Assembly: GCA_000333855.2 (NCBI GenBank)
Contig: CM007344.1
Span: 376,598-440,597 of the forward strand
Direction: 5' to 3'
Length of the DNA stretch: 64,000 nucleotides
From: Endotrypanum monterogeii
Lineage: Eukaryota; Euglenozoa; Kinetoplastea; Trypanosomatida; Trypanosomatidae
The translations under genes and the position numbers were made by a program. Shown here piece by piece: positions 18,824-28,846 of the stretch. The notes below the pieces were generated by a model. It made no database searches, had not been told where the DNA came from, and worked only from the letters and a program-made list of their open reading frames with translations. Numbering within the stretch: the first letter of the stretch is position 1; each line of letters begins with the position of its first letter.

Positions 18824-21800
18824 ATGCCAACCTCAAACGTGCTGGCGTCATCGCGTATCGATCTGCAGCATGGTGAATTTGCTGCCTCAGCGGCGGGGAG
18901 CTTGGCGGTGCACTTCACCTCATCTGCGACATCTTCTTCACCTTCGATCAACGACAATGCACACAGCGAAAGAGGCTGCGTGGGTGAAGATCGCTACGGC
19001 CGCATCAGCACTGGCAGCAGCGGGACCCACAGGCGCGGCAGTTCCAGTCGCCCCGTTGACGCCAGTAGGGATCTTGTTTTGAGCGACAGTGAATTTGTTT
19101 TGGGCTCGTCCCCGGACTCTCTCTTGGAGCTCTGGGGGGTCTTCACCCATGTCATCAGCTTGCAGTCGTGGACAAGTTTGCTGCTTGCTGTTTGCTTTCA
19201 TCTTTTTCACCTGTTGATTTTTTTTTTGTTTGTTAGTAGTCCCATTCTTTACCGATCGATCATTTTCTCCCCCCAGACAATGGCACGGGAACTACTCGAG
19301 GCTCAGTATATGATGGAGCGCCACGGCGGTGGCGGTGTTCCAAGTGGTCGCGGTGCAGGAGAACTCAGGACTGCTGCCCAGACGGGCTATAGTGGCTCTC
19401 AGGCAGCTGTGGCGCTGCACCCGAATGTGTCGCAAGCGTCAATCGCTGTCGAAGGAGTGTGGGCCATCCACGACTCTCTTTTCTTTCTGGAGAGGGGTCA
19501 TGTCGTGATCCCCACCTCTATACGGAACAGTTTTTCGCGACTGAGGCGCAACAAACACTACAACGGGAGAAGTGTCGAGGGTGGCGACAAAAATGCCACC
19601 TTGACGAACACTAGCGAGTCAACGGGTGTGGCTGTCAATGACATCAGTTTCCAAGATACTGACAGGGGTGTGCGCTACGATGGCTCAAAGGATACGAGGG
19701 ACGACGACAGCAAGAGGATGCCCGATGGCGGCTCGCACACGTACATGGTCCAGCACAGTGCCGACAGTGACGATGCTGCCAATCGCCGCAGCAAATATGC
19801 TAGCGACAGGGTTGGTGGGCAAAGGTCTGTCGTGTCTGCAGTAGCGGTCGCCATGCTACGTGAAAAGGCTGTCACTGACACTACTGGGGGGAGCAGTCCG
19901 CTGCGATACACCGCTTCAGGGGGCTCTGTCATCAATAACGAGAGTCACCTCGACGCGATGGCGGGTGGCATTCGCGCGCCGCTGAGTGTGCTTGCTCCGC
20001 CACCCCCGGTTGCACCAGAAGGCATTCTATCACGGAGGAAGAGGGCTACTCGCGGGCGAGCAACGCTGTCAAACATGATCGAAGCTTGGGAGGCCTCTTC
20101 GCTGTACTCCTCTCCAGTGGCCCTGGCTTTGTTATATTATCTCTACTTGATCGGCTGTCTTGTCCTGCTGCTTGCAGTGACGGGTGGTGCGCTTACAGGT
20201 TTTTTTTCTGTGTTACGTCTCTGCATCGTACTTGCCGAGATACTCTGGTATTTCCACCATGGCGCCCATGCTTTCCTCCTCTACTGTTGGATGCTGTTGC
20301 TGTCACACGGGTCACAAGGCGCATCGCGCCCCGCTAGCGACGCTGTATTTCTCCGGGAAGGTACACCATACGCGTTGGTGGCCCGGAAGACAGGCCAGGT
20401 TTCCATGTTCTTGTTTTATAGAGCTTCTTCGACCGTCGATGAGAGCGCGGGAGTCGGTGGGGGTTACGGCGGCGCTGGCAAGCTGCTGGTGAGTCAGTTA
20501 GATCTCCCCTACTACCTTTATACTCAGCTTTGGTACCTCAGGCCTCTTGCCCAGGGCATCAAAATTTTTTATCTCTGCCTTCTGTCGCTGTGCCTCGTGC
20601 GGGACCTTCACCGAGTGCTAGACGCCGTCATTGGTGTGCGCGAACTTATGGAGCCTGAGGGGTGTGTGCGCTGCCCTCTGTGCGGCAAGCTGTTAAGGGC
20701 ATTCGAGCAACGCCGCTTCGTGCGGAGGAAGTCTCTATATCAATCGGCCCGTAGTGGAATGGTGTCGTCGGTGCGACGGACGAAGTGGTGGTGGCGTTGG
20801 TTACGAAGCGCCGTGCGAGGCAGTCGCGGAAGTCATCGCGTGCTGACGCCACGTCTGCCGAGCCCTCTCTGGCACTGGCTCTTGCCATCGTGGTGTAGTG
20901 GGGTCGCGCACAAAGCGTCCCCAGAAGTCTCCCGGACCACTGACGCACTCACACCTGACTGTAATGTTTTCCCTAATGTACTCAGTGGCGACAGGGAACC
21001 CCGGGCACTCGCCGATATTATCGAGGATGTCAATTTCTTTAACGAATCCGCTGTGCGTCGCAGCGCCGCGGCGCCGCAAGAAACCCCCATGGAGGAGGCG
21101 GCGCATCTCATGCGGTGGCTGACGGTGATTCCAAGTACAGGGAGGCAATCGATGGCGGGAGTGCGAGAGGACGAGAGCCGTCACCACGGCGCAACCAGTG
21201 GGGACTTCTCGTATGATGAAGAGGGGGAGAGCAGTGATGCGACGACGTTGTCATCGCCGTCGTCGTCGACTGAGGGGGTTTCGAGTGTGGGGCTTGTGAG
21301 GGTCGTACCCACCGTCACCTCCGCAAAGCACAGTATGGGCGATGCGGTTGCAAGAGGGCAGGCTGCCGCCAGTGAGTCGGGCAAGAAGCGCCGTTCGTGT
21401 CCCATCACCACGCGCCTGGTTGCATCTACTTCCCTCAGCGACACTCGTACTGGGCAAGGTCGCAATTGCCAACATACCCGCCGCCCCTCACGGCGTCGCA
21501 CCCGTGTCACAGATGAGGCGCTCTACTGGAATCACGCCACACGGCACGTGCACCACCGGTGCCCCAAACTCTACTTGGACGCCCAGGAGGAGACAGACGA
21601 TGAGGAGGACGACAGAGTCCTTTGCAGTGAGTCCATGTCAGCCGTGTCTTCCTCCACGGCGACTACATCAACAGCCGACTTCTCTGCTTTACCGATAGCG
21701 CCCAAAGGGGGGAGGTGTGTGCCAGAGACACTGGCGACAACGAAATCAGCGCACGCGCACAGTGAATACCAACACGCGACATCTGAGCGCCCGCGACTCT

Positions 21801-24800
21801 ACCGAATGGTGTCGCGCCGCTCGCTTTCCCCAAGTTCCTGGCCTCGTGGTGGGGATGGGGAAGAGGGTCGTCTCCACCGACTGCAGCCCTTCGTAGAGTC
21901 GGTTGCGTCACCACAGCTGCTGGGGAGGCAGCATCAGCCACGCAAAGATGGCCAGAGAGAGAGCTTTGCAAAAGGTGCTCTAGCGCGCTCACGCAACTAC
22001 GGCACAATCGACCCCGACATCTCAAGGACGCCCTCGAGACTCACTGCAGACGGTGCCCCATTGCAGTTGGGTGTCAATCGTATCGCTCAGCGGGGGCTGT
22101 ACGACCCCGTTAAAGATGTTGAGGACGAGTTTCGGCCTGGCAACGCCTTTCAGTCGTACAGCCAGGCTGGTTGGATATCCCGGCTCACCTTCAGCTGGCT
22201 CAACGCGCTGCTGACGTTTGGACTTCTGGAGCCGACACTCCTGCGCCAGGAGCGCTTTCTTCCCTCGCTGCCGGTGACACTGCTTTCATTGGAGAACATT
22301 GCCATTCCGGCGTGGCGATTGTGGGTCTACCGAAAGGTGTGGTTCCCCGACTGTGTTACAAAGCCGGGTGGACTACTTATCCCCAGCGATGAGATGGTGG
22401 AACATACGGGGGATCTGGGGTCGCTGGCCGATGTGCTCGAGGTCGACACCAGCGACGACACAGAAAGCTCAGACGGTAGGCAGACCATAGTCATGCTCAG
22501 TCATACGTCGCTCAAAAAAGCGGCCAAGCTTCGCCCTCAGCGGCCGTACCGGTGCTGGCAGGAAAGACTCGTGTGGTTCCTTCTGTCCCCTGTGCGACGC
22601 ATCCTTGTGACGCTTTTCTATCACGTTTGTATAGGCACCTCGCGCACTGTCGGCCGCACAAGGCGGCGCCTGGTTCGTGAGCTGCTGAAGGACCGTCTAG
22701 CCGCCGCCGCCAAGGATTTGTATGACTTGCGCGGTGACCGGTCGATGGAGGCGAACGAGGAGCTCGAGGCCGCGGCGGGGGCACTGGGTGAAGTGGCATC
22801 GTCGTGCGGCAGCAGTGCTGCTGCCCCGTCAGCTGGATCCGCTCTCCCGACCCACATGCGCCGACAGCTCGTCTTGGGTGACGTCAGCCTCTTTGACCTT
22901 TTCTTGGAGCACAGCTGCGGCCGTCGCTTTCTCTTCATTGCAGCACCGCTGCTGCTGGTGAGTGAGGTGCTCACTGTGTCCCTAGTGCTCATGTTTGAGC
23001 GGTTCATCGTATCCCTGCAGCGCGTAGACACAGAAACCCTTCGCCACGGCACGGAGGCCCGCGGCGTTGAGAGCGATGCGACAACAGCCCTGCTCAACGC
23101 CTTCTTATTTGGGGGGCTGGTGCTGCTCCAGGGTATTGTTCAAAGTGCGTACGTGAGTCAGGTGCAGCAGGCTGCAATGGAAGCGCGCACGTGTGTGCGT
23201 GCCATGGTGCTAGAGAAAACGCTTTCGCTCCCACTAGCTCAGCGCACCTTTACGGAAACGGAGGTGGTCACGCTGGCGACGGATGAGGCAGTGCGTGTCG
23301 CGACATCCCTGACGTCTCTTCATCAGACGTGGTCATACCCAGTACGAGTGACGTTACTGCTTCTCTTGCTCGCTCACTATGTAGGCTGGGTAGCCGCTGC
23401 GGTCGTGGGCGTTGGTCCTCTATTTATTCTGCCGATTTTGCGTCGCGCTTCACACAAGGTGCGGCAGCGTCGGCACGAGGCACAAGAGGCAGCAATGCCA
23501 CGCATCGCTTTGCTGCAGCGAACTTTTGACAACATACGCCAAGTCAAAGCCATGCTGTTGGAAGGGTTTCTAGTCCGCCAGCTGCACAAGGCACGTGCGG
23601 CGGAGGCCTCCTGTGCCGAGGCCGTGGCAGTGGCGGAGGGTACGGCTGGTATGCTGGCCGGTGGCACAGTGTGTCTGCTGATGGTGGTTTCGCTTGGCGC
23701 GGAGTGTCTTGTCTTTGAAAACGAATTACACAGATTGGAGGTGCTTGGGCCGGTTCTTGTCACCTTCTTGCTGCTGACGATGCCGCTGCTGGAGCTGCCA
23801 GCACTTTTCACAGTGGTGGCGCGTGGCTTTCTCTCGATGAAGCGTATCGAGGCGTATCTCCGTCAAGCTCCCGACGAGTTTGTCGGTACGTGGGTGGATT
23901 TGGAGAGCTTTGCGGCGATGCAGCAGCAGCTACGCCTGGAGAACCCCAGCAGCGACATGTTAAAATACCGCCGTGGTAGCGTGGTGTGCCGCGACTCTTC
24001 TTTCACGTGGCAGCACAACTTGACTGAAGAGTCTCCAACGGCGTTTCTGCGGGACGTCGACATTTGTATCGAACCTGGCGAGCTTGCTGTTGTGCAAGGT
24101 TCCATAGGGGCTGGCAAGAGTACCCTACTCCTCTGCGTTCTCGGCGAGATAAACCGATGTGTGTCAACGACATGCTCGACGAACAGCAGTGTGGTTACCT
24201 ATGAATCCGAGAGTACCTTGTCTGTTGTCTCAGGCACCGATGCGGCAGCATGCATCACCGGAGCTGATCACACCACGAGGCAAGGTAATTCGTGCAACCT
24301 CGGCCCTGTCTCGACGGTGGACTGCTCTGTGACCCCCAATACCCTTCCGAACAACAGCAGCGGTCGAGTCGACGCCACTCCACCTAGCATCTTTGTTGCA
24401 TCGCCGACGAACGCCCACGTCGCAGACTGGAACCTTGCAGGGGAGCAATCACCTTCAATGGGACTGAAGGTTGGTGCAGGGGGGATGGTGCAGCGCAGTC
24501 CGATCCGCATCGCTGGGGAAGCCACTTCTGCAGCAGATGCGAAGAGCTCCTGTGCATCAGGTGGTGAAGAGTCTAGGTGCCACGCTCGAGGTACTTCTTT
24601 GAACTTGCCTGGAAATATCGCCACTAGAGAGAGCGACAATGTGCGCCGGACTGCCGGTATGACATTCGCAACGCACTCCCTTGCCGGCATGGAAGGTGTA
24701 GATCGCAGCACCGGCGGCTTTTTTGTGTTCGGCTCCTGCGCTTACTGCAGTGAAGTGCCTTGGCTGCTGAACGACACCATTCGCGCAAATATAGTCCTGA

Positions 24801-27800
24801 GCAACTCCTCGGTGGAGGTAGGACGGTGGTACTACATGGTTCTGCGTGCGTGTGCCCTGGAGGCGGAGGTGGCCGTGTTGCCGCAAGGTGACGCCACGGT
24901 GGTCGGCGACAGAGGTGAGTTGCTATCGTTAAGCATGCGCACTCGTATCGCTGTTGCACGGGCTGTTTATTCCAAGTCGCATGTGTATCTCATGGACAGC
25001 GTCCTCTCGCCACTCGAGCCGGACGTGCAAGAACACATTATCCGAGAGGTGTTTCACAAGTTGCTGCGCAAGAAGACCGTTTTGTTGGTGAGCAACGTGG
25101 GCTTGCGGTCGTTGCGGCCGCATCGTGTGTTCAGTGTGGTGGATGGGGGCATCGTGCGCGAGGACACCCACTTGTACAGAATCGTTTCCTCTTTGAATGC
25201 CCGCAGTGATGGGGATGACGAGGAGGCGTTGGTGCACCAGCGTGTGCGCCGGAGAACACGTCCTACAACCAACAGTGATGATGCCGCTGCTTTGGAGCGT
25301 GGGCGCGAGAAGGGTAGCGACTCCTCTGGCAATAGTGATGCGCATCAGGCCACATTTCTGCCACTGCCACCTCTCTACGCGGAGGAGTTCGAGGAGGCGC
25401 AAAAAGCCGCCGAGGTGGAGGGGGTAGTGGAGGCCTTCAGGGACGACCCCACCATGGCGGCTACGACACTGCTCTTCGACGGAGATGCAGAGTTCGGCCT
25501 GTGCAAGCCTAGAGAGCAAGGTGACCTCGTCAAGTGCCTCGATGAGGTCGTTTCATTGGGTGACCTGCCGTTGGCGAACTCGATGACGACTGCCGGCGTG
25601 GGGAAAAGTATGAGTACTGATACCGCTCCGCGCCAGGCATATTCCAGTCACATGGGCCCAAGTTCAGCGAGGCACCTTCCTAGTAGCCGCCGCAGACTCG
25701 CTTGGTCCCCGGCGGCGCCAGGCTCAGCGGTTATGCCAGAGCCAGCGAGGTCCAGCACAGTTATCTCACCGCCTTTGACTCCCTCGCAGTCACCGGTCTC
25801 AGAACCCTTGCAACTTCACACCGATGGAGCGGATGCGCGTTGTGGAATGGAAGAGAGCGGCACTGCCGCTACCAGTCCCGAAGGCGGGCGGACTCCCAAT
25901 GCCGGCGCTCACTGTAGTGGAAGCAGTACTTGTTCCCACCGACAACACGTCCCCGACCACTGTGCCGATAGAATTCAACGTGAGCGTATTCTCCGAGATC
26001 GTCATCGACTCTCCTTTTTTATTTTTTTGCGCTTCATGGGTGGGCAGGTGGTGTGGTTGCTCTTCACAGCGCTCATTCAGCAGGGCACTTTCCTTTGCAC
26101 TGATGTATGGCTCGGGGTTTGGCCGATAATCAGGGCAGCGCTCGCAAAGCGCACTGCGGCGATGGCAGAGCAGTCAACCAAAGTTGATAGGTCTCGATGG
26201 TCTGAAGTCCAGAAGCAGCTTTCTACGTCAGTCATGGTCACTGATGGCGCGTTCTTTGGGATGGTGTTGACGTTGTGTATCCTTGGGATGCTGCTCACGC
26301 TGCTTCGCAGTCGTATGATGTACGTTGGGGTGTACGGAACGATGCACTTTATCTATAATCAGATTATGCGTCGTGTGCTGCACTCTCCCGCCTCGTACTT
26401 TGACCGTCGCATTGTCGCGCTCCTGACGCGTGTGCTGTGCGACGACGGCGAAGTTGCTGAGCACCGCGTGCTGTCCACGGTGGAGACTCTGTTGAGTTGC
26501 ACTTCGCAGGTGGCGTTGGTGGTGCTCTGCAATGCGCTAGTGAATCCTCTCTTTATGTTGGTGGTGCCGGCGGCTGTAGGGATTTTCTGTCAAATAGCAC
26601 AACGCCACGCGATGGTGCTGCGGGAGGTTCGCCGGCTGGAGCACACCTCGGAGAGTGGCATGATTGACATTCTACGTGAGGTGTATCAGGGCGCACCCAC
26701 AGTGCGCTCGATGGCTCTGCAAGATCGCCTGCGTGAAGAATTTTGCCGTGCGCTGGATACGGTCAACACGGCGTCGATGGTGGTGTATTCGGCAGAGTGT
26801 TGGGTGGAGCTGCGACTGCACGTGATTGTCGCGCTGTCTCTTGGCACCGCGGGCATGGTCAATATTCTTTTCACTTTCCCCTACTCGCGGCCGAGCCTGA
26901 CCGCCGTGGCTGTGGTCGCTTGCCTGCGAGCTGGCCCGGGTCTCATGGTGATGTGCCGCAATCTCACCGCTTTCATGATGACAGAGTGGGTTTCCGTGCA
27001 GCGGCTCATGAACCTGTGGAGCGTGCCCCAGGAGCAACTTTGCCTTGTAGGGGAGGCAGACCTATACACCTACAGCAACACTCGCCGCAAGGAAGCTGGG
27101 AGCTCCATGGCGATGGACGTTGCCTGTAGTGTCCCCTGTTCAATGGCTGAGAGAATGTCTACCGCGTCGCACACGGTGCAGCAGGCAACTCTTAACCTGC
27201 CGCGCGATTCCCATCCAGAGGCCGATGCAGCGCCGTATTCATCGCCAGGAGAGCTGCAGAGTCAGCGACAACAGCAGCGGCTGCCGACACCCGGCAGCGA
27301 GGACGGCCGACTTGACTTGCGTTCTTCTCAGACCCATTCTGTATCTGCCGATGACTCTTCAAAGTCGTCTTCCCTTGCCTCGAGGATATGCTCGGAGACG
27401 GTCGCACAAAACGAGTGCTTCCCTAGCCGCTCTCCCCTGATTGAGCTGTGCAACGTGTCGGTGCGCTATCGAGCGACGCTGCCGTACGCGCTGCGCCACG
27501 TGACCCTGTCCGTCTTTCCTGGTGAGCGTGTTGCCGTGGTGGGCAGCGCCGGACAAGGAAAGAAAACCCTTCTCAATGTGCTGCTACGCCTGGTGGACAT
27601 CATTGAGGGTGACGGCGTCTTCGTGGGCGGCGAGGACGCCGCCAGAATGCCGTATCCGATCCTGCGCGGCTGGTTTGGCCTTCTGCCGCAGGAGCCGCTT
27701 CTCGTGCACGGGTCTTGGCGTACGAATCTTCTTGTTGGCTACCGCCATGCACACCACGTGCTGATGGGCAGCGTCCACATGGGAGCTGACTCGACGGGTG

Positions 27801-28846
27801 TCTTGGTAGCCACATCCGTCTGCCACCAGCTGCAACCGGATACACAGACGCTGTGTGCCACAGCGAATGTCACTGTTGCCACACAGCTAGCCTCCGTTGC
27901 CGGGAAACACCAGCCTTTGTTACAGCAGGGTGCCGCTGTCGCCGCTTTCGCCGCGGTTGAAGCGAAGAAGTGTTACGGCAGCACTGAAGGCGGCCAGTCG
28001 CTCGTGCATGTCAGCGGTGGTGAGCTCACCCAACCACAGCCTCCAGATCGCTTTTGTCACCCCTCTCTCAGCCAAAAGCAAAGCCCCGTATCAGAGGATA
28101 GCCGTCGCCAGAAGAGCGCCTGCGGTGTAGTCTCCACAGCAGGCGCAACAGCCGGATGGCTCCACGACGACAGGATTCCATCCCATCACCGTCGCGATGA
28201 AAAACCTGTCTCGCCACAGAGCGCCAGTTGCCCAGACAATAGCGGGCGTCACTGTTGTAGCTGTAGCGGCGGCAGCGCAAACTACGACGAAGCAGTTGTG
28301 CATCGCTCTTCTCGGCATGTGGTAGACAGACCGCAACCACCAATGAATGACGCCACGCTGTGGGAGGCGCTGCGCGCCGTGGGCCTCGATGCTGCCGCGG
28401 AGTTCGACGGAGGTCTCGATGCCCCGCTCCTCGGTAGTGACTCCACGGGGCCCAATCTGACCCACTCGCAGTGCCGTCTCCTGTGTCTCGCTCGTGCGAT
28501 ACTGAACAGGCCACCGATTCTGCTTTTGGAGGACACTGTCCACTCTGGCGCTGAGGCGCAGACGGATCGTGTCATCCGCTGCGTCTTGGCAAATGAGTTG
28601 CGCGAGTCGACAGTGTTGGTCGTTGCCCGTCGCATGCCGACGGTGCTAAATCTCTGCACGCGTGTCGTGGCAATGCAGGGAGGGACGTTGGTGCCCATCG
28701 CTGAGCTGAAGCCGACGTTGGTGCCTCCAGTTCAATTGAGTGCTGCAGGTACGAGTGGCAGGGGCCTATCATCTGGCGCTGCACCTCCGGCGGGCTTAGG
28801 ATGGGATACGGAGGTGCTAGAGAGGCTGTCCTATTACCTGGTGTAG
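18824..28846 (+). CDS. Giant ABCC-like ABC protein with degenerate nucleotide-binding domains
   Basis: A 3,340-aa full ABC protein with the TMD-NBD-TMD-NBD order of the ABCC/MRP group; typical members have about 1,500 residues. An extra N-terminal membrane region (spans near residues 110-145, 425-495 and 560-600) resembles TMD0. A CPLCGK cysteine cluster near 615 and a long disordered stretch (about 640-1085) follow. The ABCC lasso motif (SRLTFSWLNALLTFG) is near 1120. NBD1 Walker A GSIGAGKST is at 1759-1767; NBD2 Walker A GSAGQGKKT is at 2907-2915. Insertions of about 200 residues lie between Walker A and the signature motif in both NBDs. Several catalytic residues are changed in both NBDs (see findings), so it may not hydrolyse ATP. 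The start is the ATG at 18824; an in-frame ATG at 19280, just after a CCCCCCAG acceptor-like site, is an alternative. Substrate unknown. Confidence 0.9.
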   Translation: MPTSNVLASSRIDLQHGEFAASAAGSLAVHFTSSATSSSPSINDNAHSERGCVGEDRYGRISTGSSGTHRRGSSSRPVDASRDLVLSDSEFVLGSSPDSLLELWGVFTHVISLQSWTSLLLAVCFHLFHLLIFFLFVSSPILYRSIIFSPQTMARELLEAQYMMERHGGGGVPSGRGAGELRTAAQTGYSGSQAAVALHPNVSQASIAVEGVWAIHDSLFFLERGHVVIPTSIRNSFSRLRRNKHYNGRSVEGGDKNATLTNTSESTGVAVNDISFQDTDRGVRYDGSKDTRDDDSKRMPDGGSHTYMVQHSADSDDAANRRSKYASDRVGGQRSVVSAVAVAMLREKAVTDTTGGSSPLRYTASGGSVINNESHLDAMAGGIRAPLSVLAPPPPVAPEGILSRRKRATRGRATLSNMIEAWEASSLYSSPVALALLYYLYLIGCLVLLLAVTGGALTGFFSVLRLCIVLAEILWYFHHGAHAFLLYCWMLLLSHGSQGASRPASDAVFLREGTPYALVARKTGQVSMFLFYRASSTVDESAGVGGGYGGAGKLLVSQLDLPYYLYTQLWYLRPLAQGIKIFYLCLLSLCLVRDLHRVLDAVIGVRELMEPEGCVRCPLCGKLLRAFEQRRFVRRKSLYQSARSGMVSSVRRTKWWWRWLRSAVRGSRGSHRVLTPRLPSPLWHWLLPSWCSGVAHKASPEVSRTTDALTPDCNVFPNVLSGDREPRALADIIEDVNFFNESAVRRSAAAPQETPMEEAAHLMRWLTVIPSTGRQSMAGVREDESRHHGATSGDFSYDEEGESSDATTLSSPSSSTEGVSSVGLVRVVPTVTSAKHSMGDAVARGQAAASESGKKRRSCPITTRLVASTSLSDTRTGQGRNCQHTRRPSRRRTRVTDEALYWNHATRHVHHRCPKLYLDAQEETDDEEDDRVLCSESMSAVSSSTATTSTADFSALPIAPKGGRCVPETLATTKSAHAHSEYQHATSERPRLYRMVSRRSLSPSSWPRGGDGEEGRLHRLQPFVESVASPQLLGRQHQPRKDGQRESFAKGALARSRNYGTIDPDISRTPSRLTADGAPLQLGVNRIAQRGLYDPVKDVEDEFRPGNAFQSYSQAGWISRLTFSWLNALLTFGLLEPTLLRQERFLPSLPVTLLSLENIAIPAWRLWVYRKVWFPDCVTKPGGLLIPSDEMVEHTGDLGSLADVLEVDTSDDTESSDGRQTIVMLSHTSLKKAAKLRPQRPYRCWQERLVWFLLSPVRRILVTLFYHVCIGTSRTVGRTRRRLVRELLKDRLAAAAKDLYDLRGDRSMEANEELEAAAGALGEVASSCGSSAAAPSAGSALPTHMRRQLVLGDVSLFDLFLEHSCGRRFLFIAAPLLLVSEVLTVSLVLMFERFIVSLQRVDTETLRHGTEARGVESDATTALLNAFLFGGLVLLQGIVQSAYVSQVQQAAMEARTCVRAMVLEKTLSLPLAQRTFTETEVVTLATDEAVRVATSLTSLHQTWSYPVRVTLLLLLLAHYVGWVAAAVVGVGPLFILPILRRASHKVRQRRHEAQEAAMPRIALLQRTFDNIRQVKAMLLEGFLVRQLHKARAAEASCAEAVAVAEGTAGMLAGGTVCLLMVVSLGAECLVFENELHRLEVLGPVLVTFLLLTMPLLELPALFTVVARGFLSMKRIEAYLRQAPDEFVGTWVDLESFAAMQQQLRLENPSSDMLKYRRGSVVCRDSSFTWQHNLTEESPTAFLRDVDICIEPGELAVVQGSIGAGKSTLLLCVLGEINRCVSTTCSTNSSVVTYESESTLSVVSGTDAAACITGADHTTRQGNSCNLGPVSTVDCSVTPNTLPNNSSGRVDATPPSIFVASPTNAHVADWNLAGEQSPSMGLKVGAGGMVQRSPIRIAGEATSAADAKSSCASGGEESRCHARGTSLNLPGNIATRESDNVRRTAGMTFATHSLAGMEGVDRSTGGFFVFGSCAYCSEVPWLLNDTIRANIVLSNSSVEVGRWYYMVLRACALEAEVAVLPQGDATVVGDRGELLSLSMRTRIAVARAVYSKSHVYLMDSVLSPLEPDVQEHIIREVFHKLLRKKTVLLVSNVGLRSLRPHRVFSVVDGGIVREDTHLYRIVSSLNARSDGDDEEALVHQRVRRRTRPTTNSDDAAALERGREKGSDSSGNSDAHQATFLPLPPLYAEEFEEAQKAAEVEGVVEAFRDDPTMAATTLLFDGDAEFGLCKPREQGDLVKCLDEVVSLGDLPLANSMTTAGVGKSMSTDTAPRQAYSSHMGPSSARHLPSSRRRLAWSPAAPGSAVMPEPARSSTVISPPLTPSQSPVSEPLQLHTDGADARCGMEESGTAATSPEGGRTPNAGAHCSGSSTCSHRQHVPDHCADRIQRERILRDRHRLSFFIFLRFMGGQVVWLLFTALIQQGTFLCTDVWLGVWPIIRAALAKRTAAMAEQSTKVDRSRWSEVQKQLSTSVMVTDGAFFGMVLTLCILGMLLTLLRSRMMYVGVYGTMHFIYNQIMRRVLHSPASYFDRRIVALLTRVLCDDGEVAEHRVLSTVETLLSCTSQVALVVLCNALVNPLFMLVVPAAVGIFCQIAQRHAMVLREVRRLEHTSESGMIDILREVYQGAPTVRSMALQDRLREEFCRALDTVNTASMVVYSAECWVELRLHVIVALSLGTAGMVNILFTFPYSRPSLTAVAVVACLRAGPGLMVMCRNLTAFMMTEWVSVQRLMNLWSVPQEQLCLVGEADLYTYSNTRRKEAGSSMAMDVACSVPCSMAERMSTASHTVQQATLNLPRDSHPEADAAPYSSPGELQSQRQQQRLPTPGSEDGRLDLRSSQTHSVSADDSSKSSSLASRICSETVAQNECFPSRSPLIELCNVSVRYRATLPYALRHVTLSVFPGERVAVVGSAGQGKKTLLNVLLRLVDIIEGDGVFVGGEDAARMPYPILRGWFGLLPQEPLLVHGSWRTNLLVGYRHAHHVLMGSVHMGADSTGVLVATSVCHQLQPDTQTLCATANVTVATQLASVAGKHQPLLQQGAAVAAFAAVEAKKCYGSTEGGQSLVHVSGGELTQPQPPDRFCHPSLSQKQSPVSEDSRRQKSACGVVSTAGATAGWLHDDRIPSHHRRDEKPVSPQSASCPDNSGRHCCSCSGGSANYDEAVVHRSSRHVVDRPQPPMNDATLWEALRAVGLDAAAEFDGGLDAPLLGSDSTGPNLTHSQCRLLCLARAILNRPPILLLEDTVHSGAEAQTDRVIRCVLANELRESTVLVVARRMPTVLNLCTRVVAMQGGTLVPIAELKPTLVPPVQLSAAGTSGRGLSSGAAPPAGLGWDTEVLERLSYYLV

